From Streptomyces sp. NBC_00775 (lineage in GTDB: Bacteria > Actinomycetota > Actinomycetes > Streptomycetales > Streptomycetaceae): 64,000 nucleotides of DNA. Below the pieces are notes generated by a model that had not been told where the DNA came from, made no database searches, and saw only the letters and a list, made by a program, of their open reading frames with translations. This document shows, piece after piece, positions 15,103 through 24,433 of the stretch. A program made the translations under genes and the position numbers. The DNA lies in assembly GCF_036347135.1 (NCBI RefSeq), contig NZ_CP108938.1:5146001-5210000 (forward strand), given 5' to 3'. The first letter of the stretch is position 1, and each line of letters begins with the position of its first letter.

Positions 15103-15304
15103 CTCTTTCGTGGACTTTCATCGTGGGTACGGACCGAAGCCCTATGACGCCACCGGGATCCGCTTGCCGGCGTCGACGTCCAATGAGCCGGAGGCCGGCA
15201 CACATACGCATCCGCAACCACAGCGGTCCTGGGTACGAGACACCGGAACGCGGAATCCTCCCGAGGCCCGTGGCCCGAACCCGAGACCACTCTCTCGGGA
15301 GTCG

Positions 15305-15472
15305 TGCCCACAGCGTGCCCGTAAGGACGGAAAACCACGGTCAACAGCGGTGCAATCCAACCCACACGACCACCCCGAGAACCAGGTAACTGCGCTGGTC
15401 AGAGCCATAGAGCCCGCCCAAGCGCCATCGCTTCCCAAGCTGAGAGTGCGAGTTCGATTCTCGTCACCCGCT
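15305..15472 (+). repeat. tRNA-Gly attachment scar (copy A), left flank of the eCIS segment
   Basis: Bases 15431-15472 are identical to bases 49-90 of tRNA-Gly. The tRNA 5' half is missing. The preceding 125 bases share blocks with the other copies (GTGCCCGTAAGGACGG, AACCACGGTCAACAGCGG, GGTCAGAGCCAT, GCCCAAGCGCC). This is the structure expected of an attachment site bordered by the integrase end of an element, but no integrase ORF remains in 15103-15430. A gene-free stretch continues to 15675. Confidence 0.85.
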
Positions 15473-15482
15473 CCATGGCAGA

Positions 15483-15510
15483 GGCCCAGGTCATCGACCC
15501 GGGCCTTTTT
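15483..15510 (+). terminator. Hairpin terminator after tRNA scar A
   Basis: GGCCCAGGTC and GACCCGGGCC pair with one mismatch around a short loop and run into TTTTT. It corresponds to the hairpin behind the intact tRNA-Gly. Confidence 0.75.
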
Positions 15511-15675
15511 GCTGTCCGTGGTGACCAGTTGTCGCGTGCCAGATTCGTCCCCGCGGAAGACAAGGCCGTCGGCTCCGCGGCGGTCGGCCCGTCAGCGGGT
15601 GGGGGCAAGGTGTGTTGCCCCCACCGTGCCCTTCCGTCCCTGGGGCCCTCGGCTCCGGCCTCCTAGCGTGGGTCC

Positions 15676-16965
15676 ATGCGTACCCACGAAGTCCCCGGGC
15701 AGACACACGGCACGCCGCATGTGACGCCTGCGCGGAACAGCCGTGGTCCTCGCACCCTCGGGGCACTGCAGAGCACCGTGGGCAACGCGGTCGTCTCTCA
15801 GATGATCACGGTGTCCCGGATGATGACCGAGGACGAGTTCAGGCAGGGCACGTCGGCCACCGGGATGCGCGGCCGCTCCGAGATCACCCAGGTGGACAAG
15901 GCACTCCAGGCGTTCTACGCCCTGCCGGACGCCAGACAGGGCGCCCGGCTGCTCGCCCTCAAGGACATCGTCAGGGCGTGCGGCGACTATGTCGCCCACA
16001 AGGGCGACGGAGGGTCGCGGGTCGGGGGCGCCCAGCGGCTCGGCGAACAGGCCCAGGCGGCGCAGGGGCAGCTGGACCCCGAGGCGGTCTTCCGGGATCT
16101 GCTGACCGAGATCGACCACGTGATGAGCGAGGGGAAGAACCCGGACCTCGACCTTCGCATGCCGGCCGGCGAGGCCCAGAAGGCGGCCCAGGCCATCCCC
16201 GCGGACCGGTTCCACGCGATGATGGGCGACTTCGTCCAGAAGCTGGGGGCACTCCGCGAGGACGGGACACTGCCCGAGGAGACGCGCGCCGTCATCGGGG
16301 AACTGATGGCCGTAGTGCCGCTGGTGACCGTGATGCAGTATCCGCGGGGTGGCATGGGGGGCATGAAGCTCGGCCCGGACGCCACCGATGACGACCCGGC
16401 GTTCACGTTCAACGTCGACACCCAGGCCAGGGGCGGAACCTCCTTCCTGCTGGGGCACATCGCCCATGAGCTGACCCATGTCGCGGCCCATCAGGCGTTC
16501 GGCAGCAGCCCGGTGATGGAGCTGGTGCAGTCCGGGGCGACCGACGCGGAGGTCGCGGCGCTGGCGGCGGAGCGCAAGCAGTCGCTCGCCGATCTGAAGG
16601 CGGCGCTGGCCGGGAACCCCGAGTTCGACGACTTCCAGCAGGGGATGCTGGAGGAGAAGCTGGTCTACGGCGCTCAGCCGCAGAAGCTGGAGCAGTACGC
16701 GAGCTCCTTCGAGAAGGCGGGCAAGATCACCGCCACGCAGAAGGAGCGGCTGGTCGGCTGGGGCAGGGCGGCCGGAGACGCGTCCGGCACCCTGGTCGAG
16801 TACGACACCGTGCTCAACCAGATGCTGATCTATCTGCACATGTGGCAGACCAGCCAGGACAACCCCTTCTATGTACGACTGCGGGCGGCGGCCCAGGCGG
16901 CGTACGACCGCCGGAGCCGCGCCCGCCGGCCTGCCACGGACGGGCCGGCCGAGCAGTCCTCGTAG
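15676..16965 (+). CDS. Predicted eCIS cargo protein with HELTH metallopeptidase-like motif
   Basis: This 429-residue protein is the first gene after the tRNA scar and converges on the eCIS operon. H264-E-L-T-H268 in HIAHELTHVAAH is a zincin motif like that of DUF4157 eCIS-associated proteins. Near the N-terminus LGALQSTVGNAVVSQMI resembles LRAAQRGAGNAAVTGMI of the nuclease protein at 31 kb, a shared leader that may target proteins to the injection system. The body is mostly helical and no signal peptide is visible, fitting a cytoplasmic protein loaded into the particle. The protein's target is unknown, and a role as a particle accessory factor rather than a toxin is possible. Confidence 0.6.
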   Translation: MRTHEVPGQTHGTPHVTPARNSRGPRTLGALQSTVGNAVVSQMITVSRMMTEDEFRQGTSATGMRGRSEITQVDKALQAFYALPDARQGARLLALKDIVRACGDYVAHKGDGGSRVGGAQRLGEQAQAAQGQLDPEAVFRDLLTEIDHVMSEGKNPDLDLRMPAGEAQKAAQAIPADRFHAMMGDFVQKLGALREDGTLPEETRAVIGELMAVVPLVTVMQYPRGGMGGMKLGPDATDDDPAFTFNVDTQARGGTSFLLGHIAHELTHVAAHQAFGSSPVMELVQSGATDAEVAALAAERKQSLADLKAALAGNPEFDDFQQGMLEEKLVYGAQPQKLEQYASSFEKAGKITATQKERLVGWGRAAGDASGTLVEYDTVLNQMLIYLHMWQTSQDNPFYVRLRAAAQAAYDRRSRARRPATDGPAEQSS

Positions 16966-16988
16966 AGCCGTTCGCGGTTGGCGTCGAG

Positions 16989-18485
16989 TCAGCTTCGCTG
17001 GAAGAACTCCACCTCCGCGAGCGCCAGTTGACGGCCCGAGGTCAGGCCGACGGGCGAGCGCAGGGTCAGGCGTACCGTCTTCACGTCGCTGATTCCGGTG
17101 GGGATCGTCTGGTCGCCCGGTTTGTCGCTGAGGGTGACCTGCTTGTTCTGCCGCTCGCCGTCCGACGTCGTCACCTCCAGGTCCACTTGGAGTGCGCGTG
17201 CCTGACTGTGGTAGTCCTCCGGGTTCCTGGACGGGCCGTTGGTGATGAGGAGGTCGACCATCCGGAACGGCTTGCCGAAGGTGTACGTCACCGAGGCCCC
17301 GGGCGCGGGCGCGCCCCAGTAGCTGTTGCTCAGTCCGTCCGTGGTGTTCTTCGCCGGGTGCCCGCGGACCTCGGCGCTCGCCCTGATGCCCACCGGGGTC
17401 ACGGGCTTGGGCTTGCCCAGTTTGTCCCGGGTGTCCTCGAACAGGGCGCGTCCGGCGGGGAGCAGCAGGAGAGCGCCGGCGCACAGCGCCACCACCACGG
17501 CCAGGATCACCAGGAGCCGCACCGCCCTGCCCGAACTCGCCCGCACCCGACGGCGGAACGGCCACACGGTCCGCCACCACGGCAGCGGTTCGGGCTTCGC
17601 GGCGGGGTTCAGCGCGGTCGCGCAACGTCGGCAGAACCGCCGGCCGGGCGGGTTGGGGGTGCCGCAGGAGGGGCAGGGGGCGCCTGCCCCTTCGTCGGGG
17701 ACCTCCGCGGGACGTACGACCGGGCGGGGGGCCACCGGCTTTGCGGGGCGTACGGGCTGGATGGGGGCGGGAGTCGGCGTGTCGGGGGTGGGGCCGGCCG
17801 GGGGCCGGGGGCCCGGCGAGTTCCGAGGGGCCGGAGCGGGTGGAGTGGCCGGAGCGGGGTGGGTGACAGGGGCCGCGGACAGCGCACTCGTGGGGGCGGC
17901 CTCGTCGGTGCGGGAGGCCTCGCGGGTGGTCGGGCGGGGGGCGGGAGCGGAGGGCTCGGCGCCGGAATCGTCGGGGCCGGGCCGGGGTGCGGGGCGTGCC
18001 GTCTCCCCGTACTGGCCGGAGGTGGTCCCGGAGCCCTCACCCTCGCCGTCGCCGTCGCGTGAGTCCGCGGCCGGCGCCGTGCTCGCCCCCCGCTCCTCGC
18101 CGCGGCCGCGACCCGTCAGCCGGGTGCGCAGCGACGAACCGCGGGCGGGCGCGGCGGACGCCGGCTCCTCGGCCGGGGGCGACGAGGGCGCCGGAGTGGC
18201 GGCCGGCGGCTCGGGCTGGGTGGCATCCGGTGCGGCCGGGGGTTCGGCAGGTGTGGTCAGGGCCGGCGGCTCTGAAGCCGTGGGTCGGGGCACACGCGTG
18301 ACCGGCGGCTCCGCAGGCGTACCCGAAGTCGACGCACTCGAAGACGCTGTATCCGAAGACGACGTACCCGGAGACGACGTACCCGGTGACGACGTACTGT
18401 CCGACCACCCCAAGTACGCCCCGCAGTTGCCGCAGAAGTCGTCCGTGGAGCCGTTGGACGCCCCGCACGCGGGACATGCGCGCAT
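16989..18485 (-). CDS. Zinc-ribbon / single-TM / discoidin-like membrane protein of the eCIS cluster (CisA-like)
   Basis: The 498-residue protein opens with a zinc ribbon (CPACGASN, then CGNCG) and a Ser/Thr-rich repeat. A long Pro/Ala-rich stretch follows, then a second zinc ribbon (CPSCGTPNPPGRRFCRRC, about 235-255), a transmembrane helix (LLVILAVVVALCAGALLLL, about 325) and an external discoidin/CBM-like sandwich (about 355-498). It lies 4 bases downstream of the last baseplate gene on the same strand. Streptomyces eCIS clusters are known to carry a membrane protein, CisA, needed to tether and fire the particle. This architecture and position fit that role, from memory and without alignment. 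The linker is encoded by GC-rich degenerate repeats. Confidence 0.7.
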   Translation of the reverse strand: MRACPACGASNGSTDDFCGNCGAYLGWSDSTSSPGTSSPGTSSSDTASSSASTSGTPAEPPVTRVPRPTASEPPALTTPAEPPAAPDATQPEPPAATPAPSSPPAEEPASAAPARGSSLRTRLTGRGRGEERGASTAPAADSRDGDGEGEGSGTTSGQYGETARPAPRPGPDDSGAEPSAPAPRPTTREASRTDEAAPTSALSAAPVTHPAPATPPAPAPRNSPGPRPPAGPTPDTPTPAPIQPVRPAKPVAPRPVVRPAEVPDEGAGAPCPSCGTPNPPGRRFCRRCATALNPAAKPEPLPWWRTVWPFRRRVRASSGRAVRLLVILAVVVALCAGALLLLPAGRALFEDTRDKLGKPKPVTPVGIRASAEVRGHPAKNTTDGLSNSYWGAPAPGASVTYTFGKPFRMVDLLITNGPSRNPEDYHSQARALQVDLEVTTSDGERQNKQVTLSDKPGDQTIPTGISDVKTVRLTLRSPVGLTSGRQLALAEVEFFQRS

Positions 18486-18489
18486 GACG

Positions 18490-19053
18490 TCACCTCCCTT
18501 CGTCGATGGGCGGGCCGGGCAGGATCTCCACCCGGCAGACGGTGTGCACCGGGCACATGGCCCGGACGACCTCGTGGACCCGGCGCTCGTCCACCCGTGC
18601 CTCGCGGCCCGGCCACACCCGGACCAGGGTCTCGGCGGGGGGCTCGGGCGGCAGGTCGGTACCGGCGGTGCTGGACCACGCCGCGCCGCCGTCCCCGCTC
18701 ACCTCGGCGTGCACGCCGAGCGCGAGCCGCAGTCCCTCGACCAGGCCGCGCCTGGTGCCGCGCCACCGGTGCAGCTCCACCGCGCGGACGACCGCCTCAC
18801 GGCGCAGCTCCACCGGCCACCGCGGGTCGTCGGCGGCGCCCACCCACGACGCCAGCCAGGCCAGGAAGTCGCTCGGAGCCACCCGGGGGTCGAGGTAGGA
18901 GGGCAGGTTGTCGAGGGTCGCGAACACCGGGGCGAGGACGGTGTCGAGCCCGGCCGTGAACCGCTGCGCGAAGTCGTCGTCGGCGTACAGCGCGGGCAGT
19001 TGCCCGCCGATCGGGTACTGGCTGGGCAGACCGGGTACGGCGGCGCGGCTCAT
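18490..19053 (-). CDS. eCIS baseplate protein, phage tail protein I (Afp12-type)
   Basis: This 187-residue protein starts at the ATG overlapping the stop of the Afp11-like gene by 4 bases. LPSYLDPRVAPSDFLAWLASWVG and RRGLVEGLRLALG are typical of the P2 gpI/tail-protein-I family that completes the baseplate wedge. It is followed by the zinc-ribbon membrane protein. A longer reading frame upstream exists but lies inside the preceding gene. Confidence 0.85.
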   Translation of the reverse strand: MSRAAVPGLPSQYPIGGQLPALYADDDFAQRFTAGLDTVLAPVFATLDNLPSYLDPRVAPSDFLAWLASWVGAADDPRWPVELRREAVVRAVELHRWRGTRRGLVEGLRLALGVHAEVSGDGGAAWSSTAGTDLPPEPPAETLVRVWPGREARVDERRVHEVVRAMCPVHTVCRVEILPGPPIDEGR

Positions 19054-21026
19054 CCCCGAACCCCGCGTACCCCTGCATCCGGCTCTACCGCCGTGACGAC
19101 CACCTGGTGCTGGTAGGAGAAGACCAGCGCGCCCGAAGCCACGTCGATACGGTCCGACGGTGCCCCGCGCCGCCCGGTGATCGGGTCGGCGGCGAACAGC
19201 AGGATCTCCTCCACCAGCGCGTTGCCGGTGGCGCGTTGGAGTACGCCGAACACGTCGCCGTACTGCACGGGCCGCCCGAAGGGCCACCCCGTGCCGTCCG
19301 GGCCGCCGTGCAGCGGGTTGAGGTGCCGGAACAGCGCGGCGAGTGCCGCGTCGCGTACCCGGTCGGTGTCGCCCGGCGCCGCGGCGAGCCGGGCCACCAC
19401 GGTGACACCCTGGTAGACCGGCGGCTCGACGACGAGGCGGGTGCCGATCAGGCGTCGTTCGTCGAGGCTCGCGGTGATCGCTTCGAGCACCTGGTCGGAG
19501 GGGATCAGCTGCTCGAAGCGGAGCCGGTCGTCGCCCTCGTCGGCCACCGCGTCCGGCACCACCAACACCCGTACCGCGCCGGCGCCTTCGGCCGCGGGCA
19601 GGCAGCGGACCCGGCGGACCGAGGGTGCCGCCTGGCGGGCGATGATCTCGTAGTCCTCGGCGGTCACCGCGCGTTCCTGCATCCGCAGCGCGTCCGGTGC
19701 CCGCAGCTTGGCGTTGTCGATGGTCTCGCCGGCGACGCCGCCGCGCGCCGCCTCCCGGTTGACGACCCGGGCTACGTAGGGAACGGAGCTGCGCAGCACG
19801 GAGATCGCGCCGCGGGCGACGTTGCCCGCCGGTCCGCCGCCGGTGCGGTAGCGGGCCACCCGTATCTGGGCGCCCTTGGGCGGCACGGCACCGCACTGGC
19901 GCAGCGTGCCGTCCGGCTCGCGCAGCACCGGCGGGAAGCTGAACTCGCCGGTGGTGGCGTCGACGCGGACGTGCCGGTCGGCGGGGCCGGAGCGGCCGAA
20001 GTGCTCCACCACCTCCCAGCGCTGCCAGCCCTCCTCCGAGGACACCTCCACCACGGGGGGCTCGCCGTCGAGGAGGACCGGCGGGCGGCCGAGCCGGAAT
20101 GTCTGCCCGGAGACCCCCTCCGAGGTGCCGAGCGGTACGTCGGTCACGGTCTCGGCATGCTCGACCGACATGGTGCCGCCCACGGTGAACACCACCGCCT
20201 CGCGCACCGTCGGGGACTCCGAGTAGAACGGCTGGCCCGGTTCCGCCTCGGTGACACGGCAGCGCAGCCAGCCGGCCCGGGTCCCGCCGATCACCGACGC
20301 CGTGTGCCCGGCCGGTACGTACACGATGACCTCGCCGGGCCGGTTCAGGCCGCCGGTGGTGTCCTCACCGATCTCGCACACCTGCCAGCCGCCGCCGGCC
20401 CACGCCTCCCACACCAGCGGGGGCTGGCGCGGGTCCACGCCGATGCCCTCGACGCGGCTGTCCAGCTGTACGGCGACCACGCAGCGCGGGACCGCCGTCG
20501 GCAGGCCGAACAGCAGCGCGTCGCCCGGCTCCGGTGCGGGCTGGAAGCACGGTACGTCGCCGGCCTCGGCGAGCGTCCTGGTCCGGTCGGTCTGCTCACC
20601 GGTCCGGGGCGCGGTCACCAGCCGTATCAACTCGCTGGGCACGATGCGTAGTTCGTCCGCGGTCGTGAACACCACGGCCTCGTCGCCCTCGCCGCCCGCG
20701 GTGGTCACCTCGGTGCCCGGGGGCAGCGTCACCGTGTCGGGCTGCGGCGCCGACAGCCAGAAGTCGACCTCGGCCGTGGCCGAGGCCGGCGGGAACAGCC
20801 GGATGCCCAACAGGTCGAGGAACGCCGTGTAGTTCTTGTCCGGGACCCGGTTCAGCCGGTACAGCAGCTGGTCCACGAGGTAGGCGAACGTCTCGATCAG
20901 GGTGACGCCCGGATCGGAGACGTTGTGGTCGGTCCACTCCGGGGCGCGCTGCTGCACGTACCGCTTCGCCTCGTCGACGAGTTGCTGGAACCGGCGGTCG
21001 TCCAGGTTGGGGGAGGGCAGGGCCAT
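19050..21026 (-). CDS. eCIS baseplate wedge protein (gpJ/Afp11-type)
   Basis: The 658-residue protein begins MALPSPNLDDRRFQQLVDEAK and has the gpJ-like layout. The N-terminal part (DHNVSDPGVTLIETFAYLVDQLLYRLNRVPD) and the C-terminal part (DALRMQERAVTAEDYEIIAR) match putative baseplate assembly proteins of contractile systems. The start overlaps the gp25 stop by one base; upstream in-frame codons fall inside gp25. The central insert is large, as in Afp11. It would form the wedge ring around the spike. Confidence 0.88.
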   Translation of the reverse strand: MALPSPNLDDRRFQQLVDEAKRYVQQRAPEWTDHNVSDPGVTLIETFAYLVDQLLYRLNRVPDKNYTAFLDLLGIRLFPPASATAEVDFWLSAPQPDTVTLPPGTEVTTAGGEGDEAVVFTTADELRIVPSELIRLVTAPRTGEQTDRTRTLAEAGDVPCFQPAPEPGDALLFGLPTAVPRCVVAVQLDSRVEGIGVDPRQPPLVWEAWAGGGWQVCEIGEDTTGGLNRPGEVIVYVPAGHTASVIGGTRAGWLRCRVTEAEPGQPFYSESPTVREAVVFTVGGTMSVEHAETVTDVPLGTSEGVSGQTFRLGRPPVLLDGEPPVVEVSSEEGWQRWEVVEHFGRSGPADRHVRVDATTGEFSFPPVLREPDGTLRQCGAVPPKGAQIRVARYRTGGGPAGNVARGAISVLRSSVPYVARVVNREAARGGVAGETIDNAKLRAPDALRMQERAVTAEDYEIIARQAAPSVRRVRCLPAAEGAGAVRVLVVPDAVADEGDDRLRFEQLIPSDQVLEAITASLDERRLIGTRLVVEPPVYQGVTVVARLAAAPGDTDRVRDAALAALFRHLNPLHGGPDGTGWPFGRPVQYGDVFGVLQRATGNALVEEILLFAADPITGRRGAPSDRIDVASGALVFSYQHQVVVTAVEPDAGVRGVRG

Positions 21027-21448
21027 CAGCCGGCGCCCCATTCCTCGGCCCCCTCCTCGGAGGGGATCGTGTAGAAGGGAAAGACCAGGTTGCGCCGGTC
21101 GTTGGTGGAACGCATGGTGTAGTGCACGTCGATGTAGAGGGTTCCGGCCTCGACGGCGTCGTAGGCGACCACCACGTCGTCCACCGCGATGCGCGGCTCC
21201 CACCGCTCCAGGGCCTCGCGCACCTGCTGTGCGATGAGTCCGGCGGTGGCGCCGTCGCCGGGGGCGAAGACGTAGTCGTGGATGCCGCAGCCGAACTCGG
21301 GGCGCATGGGGCGCTCGCCGGGTGCGGTGCCGAGCACCAGGCGGATCGCCTCCTCGATCTCCCGCTCCCGCTCAACCATGCCGATCCCTCCGGTCGGCCC
21401 GACCCGCAGCGGGAACGCCCAGCCTCGGCCGATGAACCGCTCGCTCAT
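21026..21448 (-). CDS. eCIS baseplate protein gp25/GPW family (Afp9-type)
   Basis: This 140-residue protein has the gp25-like core: IEEAIRLVLGTAPGERPMRPEFGCGIHDYVFAP, then helices and two strands. It attaches the first sheath ring to the baseplate. The ATG overlaps the PAAR stop (ATGA), and the protein's end touches the Afp11-like gene, indicating tight translational coupling. Confidence 0.9.
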   Translation of the reverse strand: MSERFIGRGWAFPLRVGPTGGIGMVEREREIEEAIRLVLGTAPGERPMRPEFGCGIHDYVFAPGDGATAGLIAQQVREALERWEPRIAVDDVVVAYDAVEAGTLYIDVHYTMRSTNDRRNLVFPFYTIPSEEGAEEWGAG

Positions 21449-21765
21449 CACACGCCCCCGATCAGGACGTTGAGGGCGCCGGCCGAGATCATCGCGCCGC
21501 ACGTGGTCTTGTCGCGCATCTTCGCGGCCGGAAGCCCGCCGATGAGGACCTGGCCCCGGGCGAGCGAGGCCGGGTCGGGCATGACCACGTTGCCCGGTCC
21601 CAGGGCCAGGTGCGGTGGCATGGCGCAGGTGTGCACGCTGCCCACGACGGCGGCGGGGCGCCCGCCGATCAGCACACGGGCCACCGCCGCGGCGGCGCCG
21701 GGCGGCGGGGTGGCGATCACGCCGCCGTGGTTGGTGGGGTCACCGGTACGGGCTGCGGCCGGCAT
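21448..21765 (-). CDS. PAAR-repeat spike tip protein (Afp10-type)
   Basis: This 105-residue protein is rich in PAAR features: repeated GRPAAVVGSVHTC and GGLPAAKMRDKTTCG with paired Cys/His. PAAR proteins form the sharpened tip on the VgrG spike. It lies directly downstream of the VgrG-like gene, with a 70-base gap containing a short direct repeat (CTGGTCACGGTGT) at about 21781-21832. Confidence 0.92.
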   Translation of the reverse strand: MPAAARTGDPTNHGGVIATPPPGAAAAVARVLIGGRPAAVVGSVHTCAMPPHLALGPGNVVMPDPASLARGQVLIGGLPAAKMRDKTTCGAMISAGALNVLIGGV

Positions 21766-21835
21766 GCGGTGCTCCTTTCGCTGGTCACGGTGTTGGGCGT
21801 CATCTGATCCGGATCGCTGGTCACGGTGTGGGGCC

Positions 21836-23659
21836 TCAGTTGATCCGGATGAGCTTGGCCTTGAGGATGCCGAGCAGACCGCCGTCGACGGTGACGTTCG
21901 AGCTGCCGGTGACGCTCACCGTGCGGCCGCCGATCTTCACCCCGACCCGGCCCTGGATGTCCACGTTCCGACCCGAGACACTCACGTTGCCCTGCCTCGC
22001 GTCCAGCGTGATGCCCTTCTTGTCGAGCAGGACGGAGCTGAGGGGCCGTACGCCCTTCCCGGCGTACACCGTCAGCTCGATCTCGCCCCGCCGTTGATCG
22101 AGGCGTACTTCGAGGCGCTCGTCACCACTCACGAGCCTGAGGCCGGACTGGCCCGGAGCCCTCGCGTCCAGAAGCTCCATCCGGTGCCCCGAACGCGACA
22201 CGATGGAGCGGCGGTTGACCTTCCCAGTGCCCTTGTCGATCAGCGGGACCTTGTGGGGCGACGGCTTGTCGACGCCGTTGTAGAGCCCGCCGATGACGTA
22301 CGGGCTGTCCAGCAGGCCCTGTTCGAACCCGACCAGGACCTCGTCGTTGACCTCGGGGCTGAACACGCCTCCACCGCCCTTGCCGCCCCACTGCACGGTG
22401 CGCACCCAGTCAGTGGTGTAAGTGTCGTCCAGCCAGGGGAACTTCAGCTTCACCGAGCCGTTCTCGGCGCCGCCGGTCTCGCGTACGTCCGTCACCACGC
22501 CGATCGCCAGACCCGGCATGCGCGAGCCGCGGCCGGGCGCGTTGGCGCCGGTCACCAGGCCGGTCAGGGAGCGGTCCGGGCTGGCGCTCACCCACACCGT
22601 CGTCCGGTACCCGCCGTGCGGTTCGAGGACGTGCTGCACCGCCGTCGCCGTGTACTTGCCGGAGAACGCCTGCCCCACGTTGCCGAGCGCCACGGGCTTG
22701 CCCGCCCGCAGCCGCGGGTTGCCCTCGGCCACCGCCTCCAACTCACCGAAACCAGCGCTGACTTGATCGGACACCGCGTCCGCGACCGCCGTCGTCTCGG
22801 CCAGGGTGCGGTACGGGGTGTCCGTGACGGTCAGCTTCGCCGACTTGCCGAACCGGGCGGCGGCGAGCGCCGGGCTCAGGCCCGGCACCACCGTGTCACT
22901 GGTCACCGACGGCTGCCGGGACACCAGCGGCTTCTTGGTGGTGACGTCCCAGCCGCGCACCTCCACCTGCGACGCCCCGTCCGCCGCCGACAGCGAGGCC
23001 CGCAGCGCGAGCAGGTTCGCCCCGTACTCCAGCACCATCGGGTTGCGGGACGACGAGGTCGACGGCGCGGGCGCGCCGGACGCCTTGACCGGCTTGGTGA
23101 ACTGGAGCAGCCCCTTGTCGTCGACGCGCACCAGCGCGCCGCTCTCCGCCGCCAGGAACTGCAGGAAGTCCCAGTCGGACACGTTCGCCTGCGAGAGCTG
23201 CTTGTAGGTGACCGGCGCGGCCTGCACGGTGCCGCAGGCCAGACCGGCCCCGGCGGCCACCTTGCGGACGATCGCCGACGCCGTCATGTTCCGGTACGCC
23301 ACCACCTTCCGGCCCCGCTGGAGGCGGTGCGCCTTGGAGTAGGCGCGCACCACGGTGAACGAGCCCGTGCTGTCCCGGTCCAGTTCGAGGGCCGTCACCT
23401 CGCCGGTGAACAGCCGCTCGCGCGCCTGCCCGGACACGGTCACCACCGACACCTTCAGCGGGGTGCCGATGGTGATGCCGGTCGCCTTGAGGAACTCGTG
23501 ATCGGGGTCGCGGAAGGTGAGCTGTGCCGCGTCGGGCAGGCCCACGTTCTCGTCCACCACACAGCTCACCAGCTGGGCGGCCCAGATCTGCGGAAGTTCG
23601 GCGGGCGTCTCCACCACGGGGTCCGCCGCGAACAACCGGCCCCTTGCCTCGGTGGTCAT
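21836..23659 (-). CDS. VgrG-like spike protein (Afp8-type)
   Basis: This 607-residue protein combines gp27-like hub domains (about 20-370; ANVSDWDFLQFLAAESGALVRV is characteristic) with a gp5-like OB fold (about 380-470; VKLKFPWLDDTYTTDWVR). A C-terminal beta-helix-like repeat (DARQGNVSVSGRNVDIQG) completes it. It forms the trimeric central spike. The start overlaps the LysM gene stop by 4 bases. No C-terminal effector extension is present. Confidence 0.93.
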   Translation of the reverse strand: MTTEARGRLFAADPVVETPAELPQIWAAQLVSCVVDENVGLPDAAQLTFRDPDHEFLKATGITIGTPLKVSVVTVSGQARERLFTGEVTALELDRDSTGSFTVVRAYSKAHRLQRGRKVVAYRNMTASAIVRKVAAGAGLACGTVQAAPVTYKQLSQANVSDWDFLQFLAAESGALVRVDDKGLLQFTKPVKASGAPAPSTSSSRNPMVLEYGANLLALRASLSAADGASQVEVRGWDVTTKKPLVSRQPSVTSDTVVPGLSPALAAARFGKSAKLTVTDTPYRTLAETTAVADAVSDQVSAGFGELEAVAEGNPRLRAGKPVALGNVGQAFSGKYTATAVQHVLEPHGGYRTTVWVSASPDRSLTGLVTGANAPGRGSRMPGLAIGVVTDVRETGGAENGSVKLKFPWLDDTYTTDWVRTVQWGGKGGGGVFSPEVNDEVLVGFEQGLLDSPYVIGGLYNGVDKPSPHKVPLIDKGTGKVNRRSIVSRSGHRMELLDARAPGQSGLRLVSGDERLEVRLDQRRGEIELTVYAGKGVRPLSSVLLDKKGITLDARQGNVSVSGRNVDIQGRVGVKIGGRTVSVTGSSNVTVDGGLLGILKAKLIRIN

Positions 23660-24375
23660 CGCTCCTCCTCACCGCCCGCGTCCTGCAGCCCCGGCACCAC
23701 CAGTTCGGTGCCGGGCACGAGCGCCATCGGGTCGTCGATTCCGTTCGCCTCCGCGATGACCCGCCAGGCCGTCGCGTCGCCGTATTCCCGCCAGGCCAGC
23801 ATGGCCAGGCTGTCGCCCGCCACCACGGTGTGCGTACTGCGGGCGGTGCGCGCGCCGGACGTCGGGTTCTGGCCCGCCGGGCCGACGCTCGCCTCCTCGA
23901 TCGACAGCGCGCAGGTGGCCCGCAGCGGCCTGCCGTCGACGTCGAACAGCGTGTACGACACCGACAGGCTGGAGAGCACCCCGTCGAACGAGGTCGTCCG
24001 GGCGGTGCCCCACGTGAACCGCACCCACGGGCTGGCCGGCTTCTTGCGGCCCAGGCTGGCCGGCGTCGGCACGCACGCCTTCATCAGCTTCTCCACCGCC
24101 TGCTCCACGGAGTTGTCGTGTTTGGCGGTGGCGTCCAGGAACACCTCCAGGCTCAGCGTGCGCGGGCCGCTGCCGACGAACTCGGGCAGTGCCGACTGCC
24201 CCGCCATCCGGGACGGCGAGCGCCGCCACTCGGTGGTCTTGCTCAGCTGCAGGGTGGAGGGGTTGAACTGGAGGTTGAGCCGTGCGATGGTCCCGCCGGG
24301 CTTCGCGCCGACCGACGCCGGGGGCTCCTTCAAGGTCAGCTTGGCCCTGGCCCGACTGGCGCGCGCTGGTGACAT
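23656..24375 (-). CDS. LysM-containing contractile injection tube protein (Afp7-type)
   Basis: The 239-residue protein has an N-terminal CIS-tube domain (LNLQFNPSTLQLSKTTEW, LSLEVFLDAT) and a C-terminal LysM module (HTVVAGDSLAMLAWREYGD). It is the adaptor between the inner tube and the hub, equivalent to gp53-like LysM proteins. It is coupled to the VgrG gene by ATGA overlap. Confidence 0.9.
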   Translation of the reverse strand: MSPARASRARAKLTLKEPPASVGAKPGGTIARLNLQFNPSTLQLSKTTEWRRSPSRMAGQSALPEFVGSGPRTLSLEVFLDATAKHDNSVEQAVEKLMKACVPTPASLGRKKPASPWVRFTWGTARTTSFDGVLSSLSVSYTLFDVDGRPLRATCALSIEEASVGPAGQNPTSGARTARSTHTVVAGDSLAMLAWREYGDATAWRVIAEANGIDDPMALVPGTELVVPGLQDAGGEEER

Positions 24376-24433
24376 GGCGGGACCTCCTTTCCGGGGGCCG
24401 ATACGTGCTGGGGAACTGGTTGATGAGGGTGTG

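Noticed and set aside
15103..15675. Possible integrase remnant before and after scar A
   Set aside because: Arms are shared between scars, but no tyrosine-recombinase motif (R-H-R-Y pattern) could be read in any frame.
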